Positions 32,989 through 42,807 of a stretch of DNA of 64,000 nt are shown piece by piece. The notes under the pieces are model-generated. The model saw only the letters and a program-made list of their open reading frames with translations. It was not told the DNA's origin and searched no databases. The stretch's first letter is position 1; each line of letters opens with the position of its first letter. Location of the stretch: positions 13,578,001 to 13,642,000 of the forward strand of contig CM065323.1 in NCBI GenBank assembly GCA_033032175.1, written 5' to 3'. This DNA comes from Saturnia japonica. Its lineage: Eukaryota > Arthropoda > Insecta > Lepidoptera > Saturniidae. Position numbers and translations under genes: made by a program.

Positions 32989-35211
32989 ATGTCTGGGAGA
33001 CAAATATTCAGTGAGTCGGAGAAGCTGTGTTTCGTACTCATATAAAACCTTATTATCAATACTCGACGGGACTGGCAAACGCAGCTGACAGCTGTCATGC
33101 TTTATGTACTCGTCGAATATTGGAGCTCTTATCGCGAGGCACGCAACAAGAATCGCTGTGCAAAACCGAATCTGAATTCGTATGGTGACCTGAATCGTGT
33201 CGGTGGATATCATCGCAAGTGTTGGAGCAGTCCAAGGTACGTGAGAGCATTGTATTTGTTCCAGTGCTATCTAGTTTTTGAACATCGTTTTTTACCGTAT
33301 CGAAATTACCCAGTGTAGCTAAGCCACCGCTATTTCGGTTCGGTGCGGATGCTACAAGCTGTGTCTACAAGAATTAATTATAAAATATAAATTGAATTTA
33401 GGCTCAACAATAGCCGCCGGTAATACTACTGTAAAAAACTGGCTTGGGCACACTTATTGGAGAAGTACAACTCAATTGAAAAGAATTGTAAGGTAAGTTA
33501 TCATAATATATAATTATAAACTACTTACAACGTAATTTTGCCGATTATAATTCGCGTTGCCTGTTATAAATTTTTGTTTGGTAAAAGTTTGTTTCTGCCA
33601 AGCATGGTATTTTTTTTAGGAGTAGATAGTATATTGTTGTTCATCAATGATAACCTCTTTAGAGTAGTTTTGCTTTTGAACTTTTTTGTGTAAAAAAATT
33701 AAACTTTAATTAAACAATAAATTTTCTAAATTTTAGAGAACTGAATCGCAGATGAAAAGAAGTGCTGGGATATCCTAAAGAGCCGTAAGAAAGCGCTTCT
33801 AGCCCAAGAGAAAAAAGAGCGCATGAGGACAGGGGGAGGGTCATTCAATCCCAAGCCAGGGCCTTCAAAACAGGACCCCATGCTTGTTGATGAGGCTTTG
33901 ATAGAATCAACTGATGTAGAACTGAAATATGTGATTGATAGTCACAATTTACCGGCTGATACCCCTCAAGGTATATATCTGATTCTGTATTTATAAGAAC
34001 CAAGACAAATAAATGCTTATTTTTCATATTTTGTTTTTTAGAAACATCACATCACAATGATCCTCTCTCATCAGAGACTGCCTCAATGTGTACTGATCCA
34101 CAATCACAATTATATACTGTGATAGAAATGGACTCAGGACCTGAACTAGAAAGAGGTAACTGATTGATTATAGGATTTATGTATTAAATTTCATATATTT
34201 CCCCTTTTATTCACAAGTAATAACCGCCTACAACGTCATATGAGTTAATTACAATTGTCTATATAAGTTTTTATCTGTGAAATATTTTTTAAATCTGATC
34301 AGATAGTTTCAGAGATTACCTTCTACAAACAAGCAAACTTTATATAATAATAGTATACATGTTTATTGTTTCATTTTAAAACGGTGAATAATATCATTGA
34401 CTTAAATGATGTATGTAACATCAGTATGTTACTTTGATACAATATTGTATTATATTGTGGATTGTATGTAGCATACATAAAATGACTTCTGTTTTATAAT
34501 TTGATAGGTAACCATGGACAATCTAGGTCTCGTCACACTGATTACAGTACAAGTGGGCGACATACATCAGGTAACTATTTAAGGTGCATGCTTTAAAGTC
34601 CCATGTAATAAAAAATGAGCATATTTTTATTTTTAAACAGTATAATATATTGGAAATAAATACATTATCTTTGGTTGACTTGTTATACCTATATGTTAAT
34701 AACAAGGCTAGTCTACTTATAAAATATACTAGCTCAGTCAAGAATTTTATGTAAACTTTTTTAGACAAGATATATTTTATTTTTAAAAAAATTGATGTTT
34801 TTTATATGTGAAGTAGATAGAAGTGTTTTACCCTTGTTATAACTAACACACAAAACATAATGAATAAAACACCTCTGTTGCCTTTTAATAATCTAGTACC
34901 TAGGTATAATTGTTACCTATTATAAATTAAAATTAAATAATATATACTTTTTATTTTGTCTAGGGACTGCTAAAAATATTAAAGCCAAAGTTATTGATGA
35001 AGAGTTCCGGATCCGGAAACATAATTATGAAAGGATACAAGAGAGGGAAGAAGAGCTGCACAGGCTAATTATGGAAGAAAAACAGTGGATGTTAAAAACA
35101 GCAAAGGAGATATTTAAAAGGGCTGAAATAGAACGAAGAAATGCAGAAGAAATTCTACGCTGCAATCAAGCCAAAAGAGAAGAAATAGAGTTGTTATTAA
35201 AAAAAAAATGA
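32989..35211 (+). CDS. Second Myb/SANT-like gene with its last exon (copy 2)
   Basis: Exons at about 32989, 33402-33492, 33737-33970, 34042-34155 and 34508-34570 match copy 1. The final exon 34964-35211 lies outside the duplicated block and joins in phase (RHTS-G-TAKNIKAKV). It is a long charged coiled coil (EEFRIRKHNYERIQEREEEL, ending EELLLKK-type TGA). Codon TCA at 34071-34073 is intact here, while copy 1 has TAA. The A-run and the AAAAGAAGTG frame breaks in the Myb domain are shared, so the gene is probably still defective unless those regions are spliced differently. A Harbinger-type partner gene or a domesticated relative are both possible. Confidence 0.55.
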
Positions 35212-35882
35212 ATTATACTAAACCTTAATAAACCATTTGTTTCATTGAACCAGTGATTAAAGTTTTGAGTTGAAACATTGGGTGTGATATTCTGTAATTG
35301 ACTTTATTATATCAATGAAACCAACTTTGGTCATTATTATGTAAAACCACTTTTCATGAAACCATGATTAGGGGGAGACGGGGTACAATGATACAAGGGG
35401 CACCTAGATACACCAAACGAATTTCATAATCGATTAAATAAATCCTAGTGGTGACATCACTAAATTGTGTCTTTAAATGAGTGAACGCGACCGCTGTGAT
35501 TGCGCCGACAGCCAGTTAGCCGCTGGTAGTTGACAAGACTAAACGTGTTTCGACTGCAGCCAACTAAAAAAATACGTGGAATATTAAAGTGTTCCAGCAA
35601 TCTTCTGTGCCATCTTGTGATGATCTAAATATATCAAAGGTAAGTTAGGATATGGAGTTTTAAGAAATACGTTCATTTTTTTAAATAAACAATTTGCTTA
35701 TATTAATAAAATTTATTTTTTTGAAAAATTCCGTTGAGGTACTTTGATACAGTAAGTAAGAGGCACATTGATACGCACCATTGTGCCCCGTTATTGTATT
35801 GAGGTGCCCCATTATTATATTAAGGTGCCCCAATATAATATACAGATTTCAGAAAAATAAAATTTGTTGTCATCAGGAAACA
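35212..35882. promoter_or_regulatory. Left end and subterminal repeats of the Tigger-like transposon
   Basis: From 35369 the sequence GGGGGAGACGGGGTACAATG with GATACAAGGGGCAC looks like a transposon terminus. Related short words recur at 35755-35835 (TACTTTGATAC, CACATTGATAC and three GTGCCCC). Such clustered subterminal words are typical transposase-binding sites. No matching right terminus is visible after 58590, so the element is probably truncated on that side. 35212-35368 shows nothing else. Confidence 0.5.
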
Positions 35883-37416
35883 TGATGCGGACGTATAAGC
35901 CGAAAACCGAAAGACGTAATTTAGATGAGGATAAGATCAAGACTGCCGTATCAGAAGTTACATCAAGGGTATTTATCTATACGAAAAGCGGCTGAGCGGA
36001 AAAGATTATGAGGAAAATCAAGCATCATCTTCCATTTTATATGGATCAAAATATACAGTTGCTCAGGTATTTACAACACAACAAGAGAAAGTTTTCTCGG
36101 AATATTTATTGACATGCAGCAAAATGCATTACGGATTATACTTGCAGCAACTTTTATCATTAGCGTTTGAGTACCCAAAATATATAGGGTGCAAATACCC
36201 AGAATCTTGGAAAAAAATTAACGTGCCGGAAAAGATTGGGCAGCAGGATTCAGAAACAGGAACAAGGAGCTTAGTCTAAGAAAGCCTGAAAATACAAGCG
36301 TAGCAAGAAGTTTTGCATTTAATAAAACAGCGGTGACTGAGTTTCTTGACAATTATGAGCGTGTAATGTTACGCCATAAATGTACGCCGGACCGAATAAT
36401 AAATTTGGATGAAACAGGTATAAATACGGTCCTACCTACGCCTAAAACTTTGCCTGAAAAGAAACAGAAGCAAGTAGGACAAATTGTGTCCGCGGAACGT
36501 GGAGAACTAGTTACATTTTGTGGAATAGTAACAGCAACAGGTGTTGCTCTTCCTCCTGTTTATGTTTTTCCTCGTGTTCATTTTAAAGACCCATTTTTAA
36601 ATGGTGCACCAGAAGGCAGTCTTGACTTAGCAAATAGGACTGCTTGGATGACAGCTGAATTGTACATTCAAGTTCTTCAACATATTCAACGACAAACTTC
36701 GTGTACTAAAGATAACCCAAAATTAATTATTTGTGACCACCACGAGTCGGACATTTCTATTGAAGCCGTTAACTATTGTCGTGACAATGGAATTACCTAT
36801 CTCTCTTTGCCACCTCACACGTCACACAAATTACAACCGTTGGACATCAGCGTTTTTGGTCCGTTTAAAGGCAAACTGAAAATAGCGTTCAACGATTGGC
36901 ACATTCGAAATATTGGAAAGCCTTTATCTATATACAACATAGCAGAACTTTCAAAATCGGCTCTCCTGGAATCTTTTACACCCAAAAACATCACAAGTGG
37001 CTTTTCACAACCAGGAATTTGGCCATTTAACAGGCTTGTATTTGGGGACGATGATTTTGCACCTATAGAATTTTTTAGTGGGTGTTTCCAAGAACAAAGT
37101 TATGAAAATAAGCAGGATATAGATTTTGTGGAACTGGAAAAAAGTAAAAATGATGAAGTTATTGATGAAAGTTGTGACAGAGATGAGAAACTAGCAGACC
37201 AAACCGACCCTTTAGACAACCAAGCGGATATTGCTGCTTCTGCGAAAGTTGTGCCAAATTCCAACATTTTATCGCTTCCAAACATTGTTCCATCAAGCCT
37301 TCAGACTAATATAATATCTCCAGCAGCAGTAAGACCGTATCCGAAAAAGGTTTTCATTAAAAAAAACATTTCAAAAAGGCAGAGAAATGGGAAAATCACG
37401 AATTTATACTGACACG
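35883..37416 (+). pseudogene. Tigger/jerky-like transposase, N-terminal and catalytic part
   Basis: ATG 35883 opens a Psq-type helix-turn-helix (MRTYKPKTERRNLDEDKI) that shifts frame near 35966, then reads GYLSIRKAAERK. A CENPB-type region follows (GSKYTVAQV and KDWAAGFRNRN). From 36333 a 359-codon frame is open. It has a DDE_1 core with NLDETG (first D), IICDHHESD (second D; relatives have DNH here) and LPPHTSHKLQPLD (third D), then FSQPGIWPFN. A late frame change near 37388 breaks the conserved GKSRIYTDTPEK block, whose second half lies after the LTR insertion. The enzyme cuts and pastes at TA in this superfamily. Dead by frameshifts and insertion. Confidence 0.8.
37413..37416. other. Target-site duplication CACG, left of LTR-A
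   Basis: Matches CACG at 58016-58019 directly after the 3' LTR. The alternating pyrimidine-purine sequence is the kind of site preferred by errantivirus integrases. Confidence 0.85.
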
Positions 37417-37700
37417 AGTTACGTCACCGTAATGATACGTGAGGTATCATTCCAATGCGTTCTCACGCATCTCATTACCACCTAATTAGCCATTAAGCAT
37501 CTTCCATGTAAGAAATAACAATAAGCTATTTTAAAACTGTAATCATGTAGATTAAGGTTAGGTTAAGTTTCCTTTCAATTGTTTCACAAGATATATAAAC
37601 CTTTGTAAACAAAATAAAGACAGTCTTGTTCTGCTATCCTCGTGTGTAACACTTCATTTGTGTTTTCAAAAAGCCTTTGGCTACCGCCTACAACCTAACT
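37417..37700 (+). repeat. LTR-A 5' LTR (284 bp)
   Basis: Begins AGTTACGTCACCG and ends CAACCTAACT. It contains TATATAAAC at about 37592 and AATAAA at about 37613, suitable as TATA box and polyadenylation signal. The 3' LTR (57759-58015 plus 56701-56717) is very similar but not identical (for example CATCTCATT against CATCACATT), so the insertion is not very recent. Confidence 0.85.
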
Positions 37701-37713
37701 GGCGCAGTCGGTA
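37700..37713 (+). other. LTR-A primer binding site (tRNA-Ser type)
   Basis: TGGCGCAGTCGGTA immediately follows the LTR and shares its T. The first 11 bases are complementary to a CCA end plus a CGACTGC acceptor stem as in tRNA-Ser, the primer class used by 17.6/297/ZAM-like elements. Confidence 0.75.
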
Positions 37714-38053
37714 GTTCGTGTCTAGTGGTCAGTGAATCAAACAAGAAACAGCTGACACAATTGAATCCAGCTATCAAGAGTTCCTGTCAAAATCCGGGGA
37801 AGATACAGTGGTTCAACGGGCGCGATAGCAAAAAACAACCTACAGTGGGTCCAGGCTCGAGGCGACACATTAAGGAAAAGAAAAGCAGTAGGCTCATCTT
37901 CAAGCCTTACATCGGCATGCCCGTGGGGTAAGCATACATTCTGTTGTCTCCCGAGTTTCTTTTTATCTTTCCTTTCCAGACACCTATTGAATATTTAGTG
38001 TGTTTCCATTATAAAGTTTTTTCATTGACATAAATACAACCTCAGTGGATAAA
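37714..38053 (+). other. LTR-A untranslated leader
   Basis: No conserved protein. A GGGGTAAGC at about 37925 could serve as splice donor for a subgenomic env mRNA, as known for errantiviruses. This is a guess from sequence alone. Confidence 0.4.
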
Positions 38054-38390
38054 ATGGCCACAGACAAAAACTTAGTAGATGATAAAAAGAAAATAATAAC
38101 AAGATCAATTGAGATCAACTATAAAACATTAGCGTCGCTGTTACCCTCATATGATGGGAACAGATTGACACTAACATGCTACCTAGAAAGTGTAGACAAT
38201 ATTTTTGAAACAATAACAAATAAGGATGATCCTTACGTCGCATGTTTAATTAGAAACAAATTAATTGGAAAAGCGATTGAAGCCCTCTCCCAAACAACTG
38301 GAATAAAAACATGGCACCAGATAAAATCAGTTTTGCAAAGCAGATACAGGGAATATAGAACTGAAAATCAACTGATTAGGGAATTAATAT
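38054..38390 (+). pseudogene. LTR-A gag, N-terminal part
   Basis: From ATG 38054 the frame reads LLPSYDGNRLTLTCYLESVDN, ACLIRNKLIGKAIEAL and TWHQIKSVLQSRYREYRTE up to the mariner. This is the helical gag of the gypsy/17.6 group (F-D-G-x-x-x-x-L-x-x-F, then L-I-x-N-K-L-x-G-x-A). It continues for seven codons after the mariner (39666-39685) and again after LTR-B. Confidence 0.7.
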
Positions 38391-39665
38391 ATAGGAGTAC
38401 ACATAAGTTTCCGTCGTTTTATTGCAGATGGCGCGGCACGGAGTTTCGGTTAGCTTTCGCAGATGATAACCGGCTTAAAAAATAGTTTGGACATTCAAGA
38501 ACAACATAACCTATTAATATCATTGATTTTATATTGGTAAAATATAATTTTTATAAGTTGAAAATGTCAAAATTTGAGCCAAGTAAGCGTCATTTGCGGG
38601 AAATATTAGTTTACTTCTTTAATTTAAAGAAATCTGCTGCTGAGGCGCATCAATTGCTCGTAGAAGCATATGATGAGGGTGCTTTGAGTGAGAGAACGTG
38701 TCGAGAGTGGTTTCAAAAGTTTAAAAACGGTGATTTCGACGTAGAAGACAAAGATCGCAGTGGAAGGTCAAAATCTTACGAGGATGCAGAATTGGAGGAA
38801 GATTCATCTCAAACACAAAAAGAACTTACTCTAACATTAGAAGTCACTCAGCAAGCAGTCTCACATCGTTTAAAATCATTAGGAACGATTCATAAACAAG
38901 GAAATTGGGTTCCGTACGAATTAAAGCCGAGAGATATTGAACGCCGATTATGCTTAAGTGAAATGCTGCTAGCTAGACATAAAAAAAGGGTTTTTTACAT
39001 CGTATCGTAACTGGTGATGAGAAGTGGATACATTATGACAATCCAAAAAGAAGAAAATCATGGGGATTACCTGGCCACGCGTCAACATAAACAGCAAAAC
39101 CGAATATTCACGGAAAAAAACTTATGCTGTGTATTTGGTGGGATCAGCTAGGTGTAGTGTATTATGAGTTGCTTAATCCGACCGAACCAATTACTGGAGC
39201 CCTCTATCGAACGCAATTGATGAGATTGAGCCGAGCTCTGAAGGAAAAACGCCCTCAATACTATTCTAGACACGAAAAAATTATTCTTCTGCATGACAAT
39301 GCTCGTCCATATGTTGCGGCTCCCGTGAAAAAGTACTTGGAAACACTTGATTGGGAAGTGTTACCCCACCCGCCATATTCACCAAACATTGCACCGTCCG
39401 ATTATCACCTGTTCCGGTCCATGGCACATGTTCTGACGGCGCAGCGGTTCACATCTTATGAGGATACCAAAAATTGGGTTGATTCGTGGATAGCCTCAAA
39501 AGACAAGAAGTTCTTCAGACGTGGCATTCAAATGCTGCCTGAGAGATGGGAAAAAGTGGTTGCAAGTGATGGGCAATTTTTAAATAAATTTATATTACCG
39601 TTCTTCTATAATAAATATTTAATTTGTGTTAAAAAACGGCGGAAACTTATTTGTACTCCTATATA
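38390..39665 (+). mobile_element. Mariner transposon inserted in LTR-A gag
   Basis: Terminal inverted repeats TATAGGAGTACACATAAGTT at the left and the reverse complement of TATAGGAGTACAAATAAGTT at the right, with TA at both outer edges. Length about 1.28 kb, normal for mariner. Removing it rejoins the gag frame (GGGAATTAATA with TTAGAGAAAG). Confidence 0.85.
38564..39640 (+). pseudogene. Mariner transposase, frameshifted
   Basis: Starts MSKFEPSKRHLREILVYFF, with the paired helix-turn-helix (SERTCREWFQKFKNGDFDVE) and the linker SGRSKSYEDAELEE. Catalytic residues of the D,D34D set are present: IVTGDEKW, LLHDNARPY and IAPSDYHLF. The chain is broken by a frame change in the homopolymer near 38990, a TAA at about 39089 within GHAST-TAKP, and no repair later. 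The WDQLGVVYYELL block suggests the cecropia/mellifera side of the family. Would have moved by cut-and-paste at TA. Confidence 0.85.
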
Positions 39666-39685
39666 TTATTAGAGAAAGAAAGTAA

Positions 39686-39818
39686 TGTAACATAAACAAA
39701 CGACGCATGCGCGCACACTCCGAGCCCCGGCTTGTCCGCCATGTTTAACCAGCACACCGACGCACACATACGAAGCGTCGCGCGTTATAAAGCCGAGCGC
39801 TACGGCCTACAGAGTCAG
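39686..39818 (+). repeat. LTR-B 5' LTR, promoter part
   Basis: 133 bp, nearly identical to 47387-47519. GC-rich with TATAA near its end. It stops at CCTACAGAGTCAG, the sequence duplicated around the LINE. The rest of the LTR resumes at 42504. Confidence 0.85.
39786..39818 (+). promoter_or_regulatory. LTR-B core promoter: TATA box and initiator
   Basis: TATAA at 39786-39790 and, 31 bases further, TCAG (A at 39817). In the uninterrupted LTR the sequence would read TCAGTGC, matching the arthropod initiator TCAGT. The spacing is the canonical one. The LINE begins one base after the predicted start. The 3' LTR has the same arrangement (TATAA at 47487, A at 47518). Confidence 0.65.
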
Positions 39819-40094
39819 GAGTGCCCGGTCCCGACGTGTACGGAGCACCCAGTCCGCGATTCACGGGGTGGAATGTGATTTCGCCTCGTGGTATTGTAAA
39901 CCACTGAGTATCCCTACTGCTCACACCCGCACCGTCTAAAAAGTGATTTCCCTCCTTGCCACTGTGACGCCATGTCCAACGGCAGGGAGTCTAAAGGCCC
40001 TTCTAAGGGCCACACAGCATCCAAAGGCCCTTCTTAGGGCCACCTACAGTCGGAAAACCAACGAAACCAGCAAAACCACCCGGACGCCGAGACT

Positions 40095-42086
40095 ATGCCT
40101 CGCAACCTTAACAAGGACCGCCCAACGGACAAAACCAGTCAGCCAACCAGAACGCCGAGTCGCGCATCGCCGCTTACAGCGACGACAGCGCCACGGACAG
40201 TTCGCGAAACTGCTACTGGACCAATCACGCGATCGCCCACTGCGCCTCGAGTGGCGCCACCTACCCCCACCCTGGCAGGTGAAGATTATGAGCGCGATAT
40301 TATCACTTTGGCCAGACTGATAGGAACCGGTATCCTATCTGAAGGAATTTTAAGGTGGATGGCGCTGTACCTTAGGGTACAAGAAGCTGAAATTGAAAAT
40401 ACCTTGTTATCGCGAGACGACCTTGCAGGTCTGGACTTTGCGGCCGCCGGAGTGCTTGCGGTACCGGAAATCGCACCCAAAATGGCTATTAGAAGCCCAA
40501 TCGCGCGTGCCGCCCGACGCAAACGCGAGGAAGATGACATGGAGGGGGGTAGATGTGCGAAGCGCCGCTCCCGCTCTTTCACTTGTACCGTATCGCCTAT
40601 AAAGATGGATTCCCCCCCCAAGCTGCAGTGCCACGGAGGGGAAAGTAATGAGCAGCCGCAACCTTTACCACAAATGGAAAAGAGAGCTGGGGTAGAAGGC
40701 ATCAAAGCCAGCCCCGTGCCACATTTTTCAGCTGAAAAGAGACAAACCACACCACCGACCCCGGTGGTCAGGAAATGCCAATCCGCACAGCCGTCGGCGC
40801 AGGCACCGGTTGCAGTAAAACCGGCACTCGCCAAATACGCGACGATTGCATCGCGATACATGAGTCCAATCAAGCCAAAGGATACGGGTCCACTTGTGAT
40901 CCCGAAGCCGAAGCCTGTGGAGACACCGTCCCAGCCGCGGTCGGTTAAAGACTCACAAGCTCTTTCGATTTCCAGTCAGGCACAGCAGACTACCGGTGTT
41001 CCCACAAAAACCGTAAGTAAAAGTGACAACAGATACCCGCCAATAGTTGTGGAGAAATTGCCACAATGGCATTTACACTTTACCGAGATAGCCAACCGAC
41101 TGGGACGAGCACCGAATGCGAGGCCCCTTGGGGAGGGTGTCCGATTCGTGCCCGAAGGCGAAAAGGAGTACCGTGTGGCGCAGCGATACCTCACGGATCT
41201 GAGTAAAACAGAACAGCTCTCTTGGTTCTCTTACTCGCTCCCGCAAGAAATTAGCCTGAAGGTCGCTATAAGGGGATTACCATCGGACACTGATGTTGAG
41301 CAAGTGAAAGCCGCCCTCGTGGAGAAGGGATATGAGGCAGAATATGTCAAAAATATACGGGCGCGCAGGGGACGCCCCGGTAGCGTATTCTTCGCTTCAA
41401 TTAAGCGCGACAAGAAAACTATTGAGGCTATATATCAGATCGATGAGCTGCTACTGATACGAGGCATCAGGATAGAGGCCTGGCGCGGGAAGATTGCACC
41501 CGCCCAGTGCCACCATTGCCAACAGTTTCGGCATAGCTCGAAACAATGTCACAGGAAGCAGGCCTGCGTGAGGTGCGGTGGACCCCACTTCGCTAGGGAC
41601 TGCGACCGCCCGCGTGAAGAGCCTCCGACATGCGCCAACTGCGGGGGGCCCCACCCTGCTAACTTTACGCAGTGCCCAGTGCTGCGGAAGGAGGCACGCA
41701 ACAAACGCGCCGGCACAGTAGCCAAGACGGGGGTAAAGAATGCTTTGCCAAAAGGGCAGGAGCTACCGCGGCTGAATACCGTTGAGGAGTCGGCCCAAGG
41801 GTCGCTCATGGCGCCGGCCAACAATCCGGTTAAGCAAGGAGGCGGGGCCCAGCCCAAAACTAGACGCCGTAGAAAGAATAAGAAACTGGAAGGGCTGGCT
41901 CAAACAGAGAGCCGCCCGCCAGCACAAGTACCAACTTCACAACCGCAGCAGCCACCGATGATCGGTGTTGCTATGCAGGCCTTTGGAGACCTTCCGGGAG
42001 GCAATCCTCGCTGTGTTAACGGCTGGGGGGGGGGGCAGGAATCTGCTCTGGGAGGCGTGATGAACATTTGCCACCAAGATGGTTGA
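40095..42086 (+). CDS. LINE-1 ORF1 (gag-like nucleic-acid chaperone)
   Basis: 663 codons from ATG 40095. The N-terminal half is rich in Pro, Thr and Arg and probably disordered. Around residues 365-455 is a folded region (SLKVAIRGLPSDTDVEQVKA, an RRM/PRE_C2HC-like domain preceding zinc knuckles). Then come three CCHC knuckles: CHHCQQFRHSSKQC, CVRCGGPHFARDC and CANCGGPHPANFTQC. The tail is Lys/Arg-rich (RRRRKNKKLE). Such proteins coat LINE RNA and target it to DNA. Its frame is complete, unlike ORF2. The stop overlaps the ORF2 start by 8 bases. Confidence 0.85.
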   Translation: MPRNLNKDRPTDKTSQPTRTPSRASPLTATTAPRTVRETATGPITRSPTAPRVAPPTPTLAGEDYERDIITLARLIGTGILSEGILRWMALYLRVQEAEIENTLLSRDDLAGLDFAAAGVLAVPEIAPKMAIRSPIARAARRKREEDDMEGGRCAKRRSRSFTCTVSPIKMDSPPKLQCHGGESNEQPQPLPQMEKRAGVEGIKASPVPHFSAEKRQTTPPTPVVRKCQSAQPSAQAPVAVKPALAKYATIASRYMSPIKPKDTGPLVIPKPKPVETPSQPRSVKDSQALSISSQAQQTTGVPTKTVSKSDNRYPPIVVEKLPQWHLHFTEIANRLGRAPNARPLGEGVRFVPEGEKEYRVAQRYLTDLSKTEQLSWFSYSLPQEISLKVAIRGLPSDTDVEQVKAALVEKGYEAEYVKNIRARRGRPGSVFFASIKRDKKTIEAIYQIDELLLIRGIRIEAWRGKIAPAQCHHCQQFRHSSKQCHRKQACVRCGGPHFARDCDRPREEPPTCANCGGPHPANFTQCPVLRKEARNKRAGTVAKTGVKNALPKGQELPRLNTVEESAQGSLMAPANNPVKQGGGAQPKTRRRRKNKKLEGLAQTESRPPAQVPTSQPQQPPMIGVAMQAFGDLPGGNPRCVNGWGGGQESALGGVMNICHQDG

Positions 42087-42490
42087 TACGCCTCTCAGAG
42101 TGGTTCATTGGAACGCACAGTCATCAAACAAGAAGCACTTAGTGCATTTTCTGCGAATTCAACATGTCGACATCATTTTGGTGTCCGAGATCTGCCCACG
42201 AACCAACGATAACTTCAAAATCCCGGGATCACCAGACCACCAGAGCAGTCATACCCTCGATGCAAGAGGAAGATTATGAAAGCCTCATGCGCGCCAACTC
42301 GTCCGTGCACCCATGCCGGATTGAGAAAGCGCGGGAAAAGAGGAGAATTCACAGGCCTCAGCGTCAGTTACGCAAGGCTTTATTACAGAGACACGCCCGT
42401 TGTAGCGGGCGTCGAAGACAGTCACCCATAGAGGGCTACGCCCTAAAGCGGTTTTCCCACACACTATCAGTGCGTGAGATGATAATTTAC
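42079..42490 (+). pseudogene. LINE-1 ORF2 start (APE endonuclease N-terminus), truncated
   Basis: ATG 42079 lies inside the end of ORF1 (ATGGTTGA). The protein reads LRVVHWNAQSSNKKHLVHFL then VDIILVSEI, the N and E motifs of an apurinic-type endonuclease that nicks target DNA. Similarity ends at FKIPGS near 42230; what follows is in other frames and appears to be 3'-end sequence. No reverse transcriptase remains, so this copy could move only with help from another. Confidence 0.75.
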
Positions 42491-42503
42491 GATACAGACT
42501 CAG

Positions 42504-42702
42504 TGCTGTTGCGTACGACGAAGCTTCCGCACCTAGTGGAACTAGCTGGACCAATAGCTCAATAGGGACTACGCATGCGAACAGAGGCGCTTCGTACATA
42601 CGAACACTTTCTGGTCCGTGTCTTTGTACTGTGAGCATTGTTATGTGGTGTATCAATTAAAAAGTTTTTTTTTTAAGTATCAAAGTCGTTTCATCTGTTA
42701 TA
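42504..42702 (+). repeat. LTR-B 5' LTR, R-U5 part
   Basis: Matches 50800-50989 with few changes and runs on to TGTTATA, the approximate inverse of the LTR start TGTAACA. It is followed at 42704 by TGGCGAACAACGTGAGG, the position and TGG start expected of a primer binding site. tRNA not assigned. Confidence 0.75.
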
Positions 42703-42807
42703 CTGGCGAACAACGTGAGGCCGACTACGACGTACATAACGAAGGCAGGAAGAGTTACTACGTATCCTGCTAAGAGTCAAAAAATTGTAAGCTGGACCAA
42801 GGCAGAC

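Larger units (their letters stand above)
18466..34841. repeat. Tandem duplication, copy 2 (16,376 bp)
   Basis: Same gene content as copy 1. Copy 2 lacks two lesions of copy 1: the 1-bp deletion in the second THAP-DDE transposase and the TAA codon in the Myb/SANT gene. It is followed at 34842 by unique sequence that contains the last exon of that Myb/SANT gene, so the right edge of copy 2 is the natural continuation of the locus. Confidence 0.95.
39819..42493 (+). mobile_element. LINE-1: R1-like non-LTR retrotransposon in the 5' LTR of LTR-B
   Basis: A GC-rich insert in LTR orientation with 5' UTR, full ORF1, the first ~60 codons of ORF2 and then an abrupt jump near 42240 to a short 3' end. 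It lacks most of ORF2 by internal deletion. Flanks read CTACAGAGTCAG before and ATACAGACTCAG after, a duplicated target of about 10-12 bp. No poly(A) tail is visible. Confidence 0.75.

Noticed and set aside
2082..34841. Large rolling-circle (Helitron) or giant transposon (Maverick/Starship-like) as the cause of the 16.4-kb block
   Set aside because: No Rep/helicase, polymerase or captain recombinase is present; the edges fall in introns of two unrelated elements and lack element termini.
37553..37570. Telomere-like TTAGG units in the LTR-A LTR
   Set aside because: Only two imperfect units (GGTTAGGTTAAG), repeated because both LTRs carry them; no array.
40286..40873. Long minus-strand open frame opposite LINE-1 ORF1
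   Set aside because: GC-rich coding DNA produces long antisense frames; no domain pattern, and the plus strand has clear zinc knuckles. The same holds for the frames opposite LINE-2 ORF1 (48344-49021).
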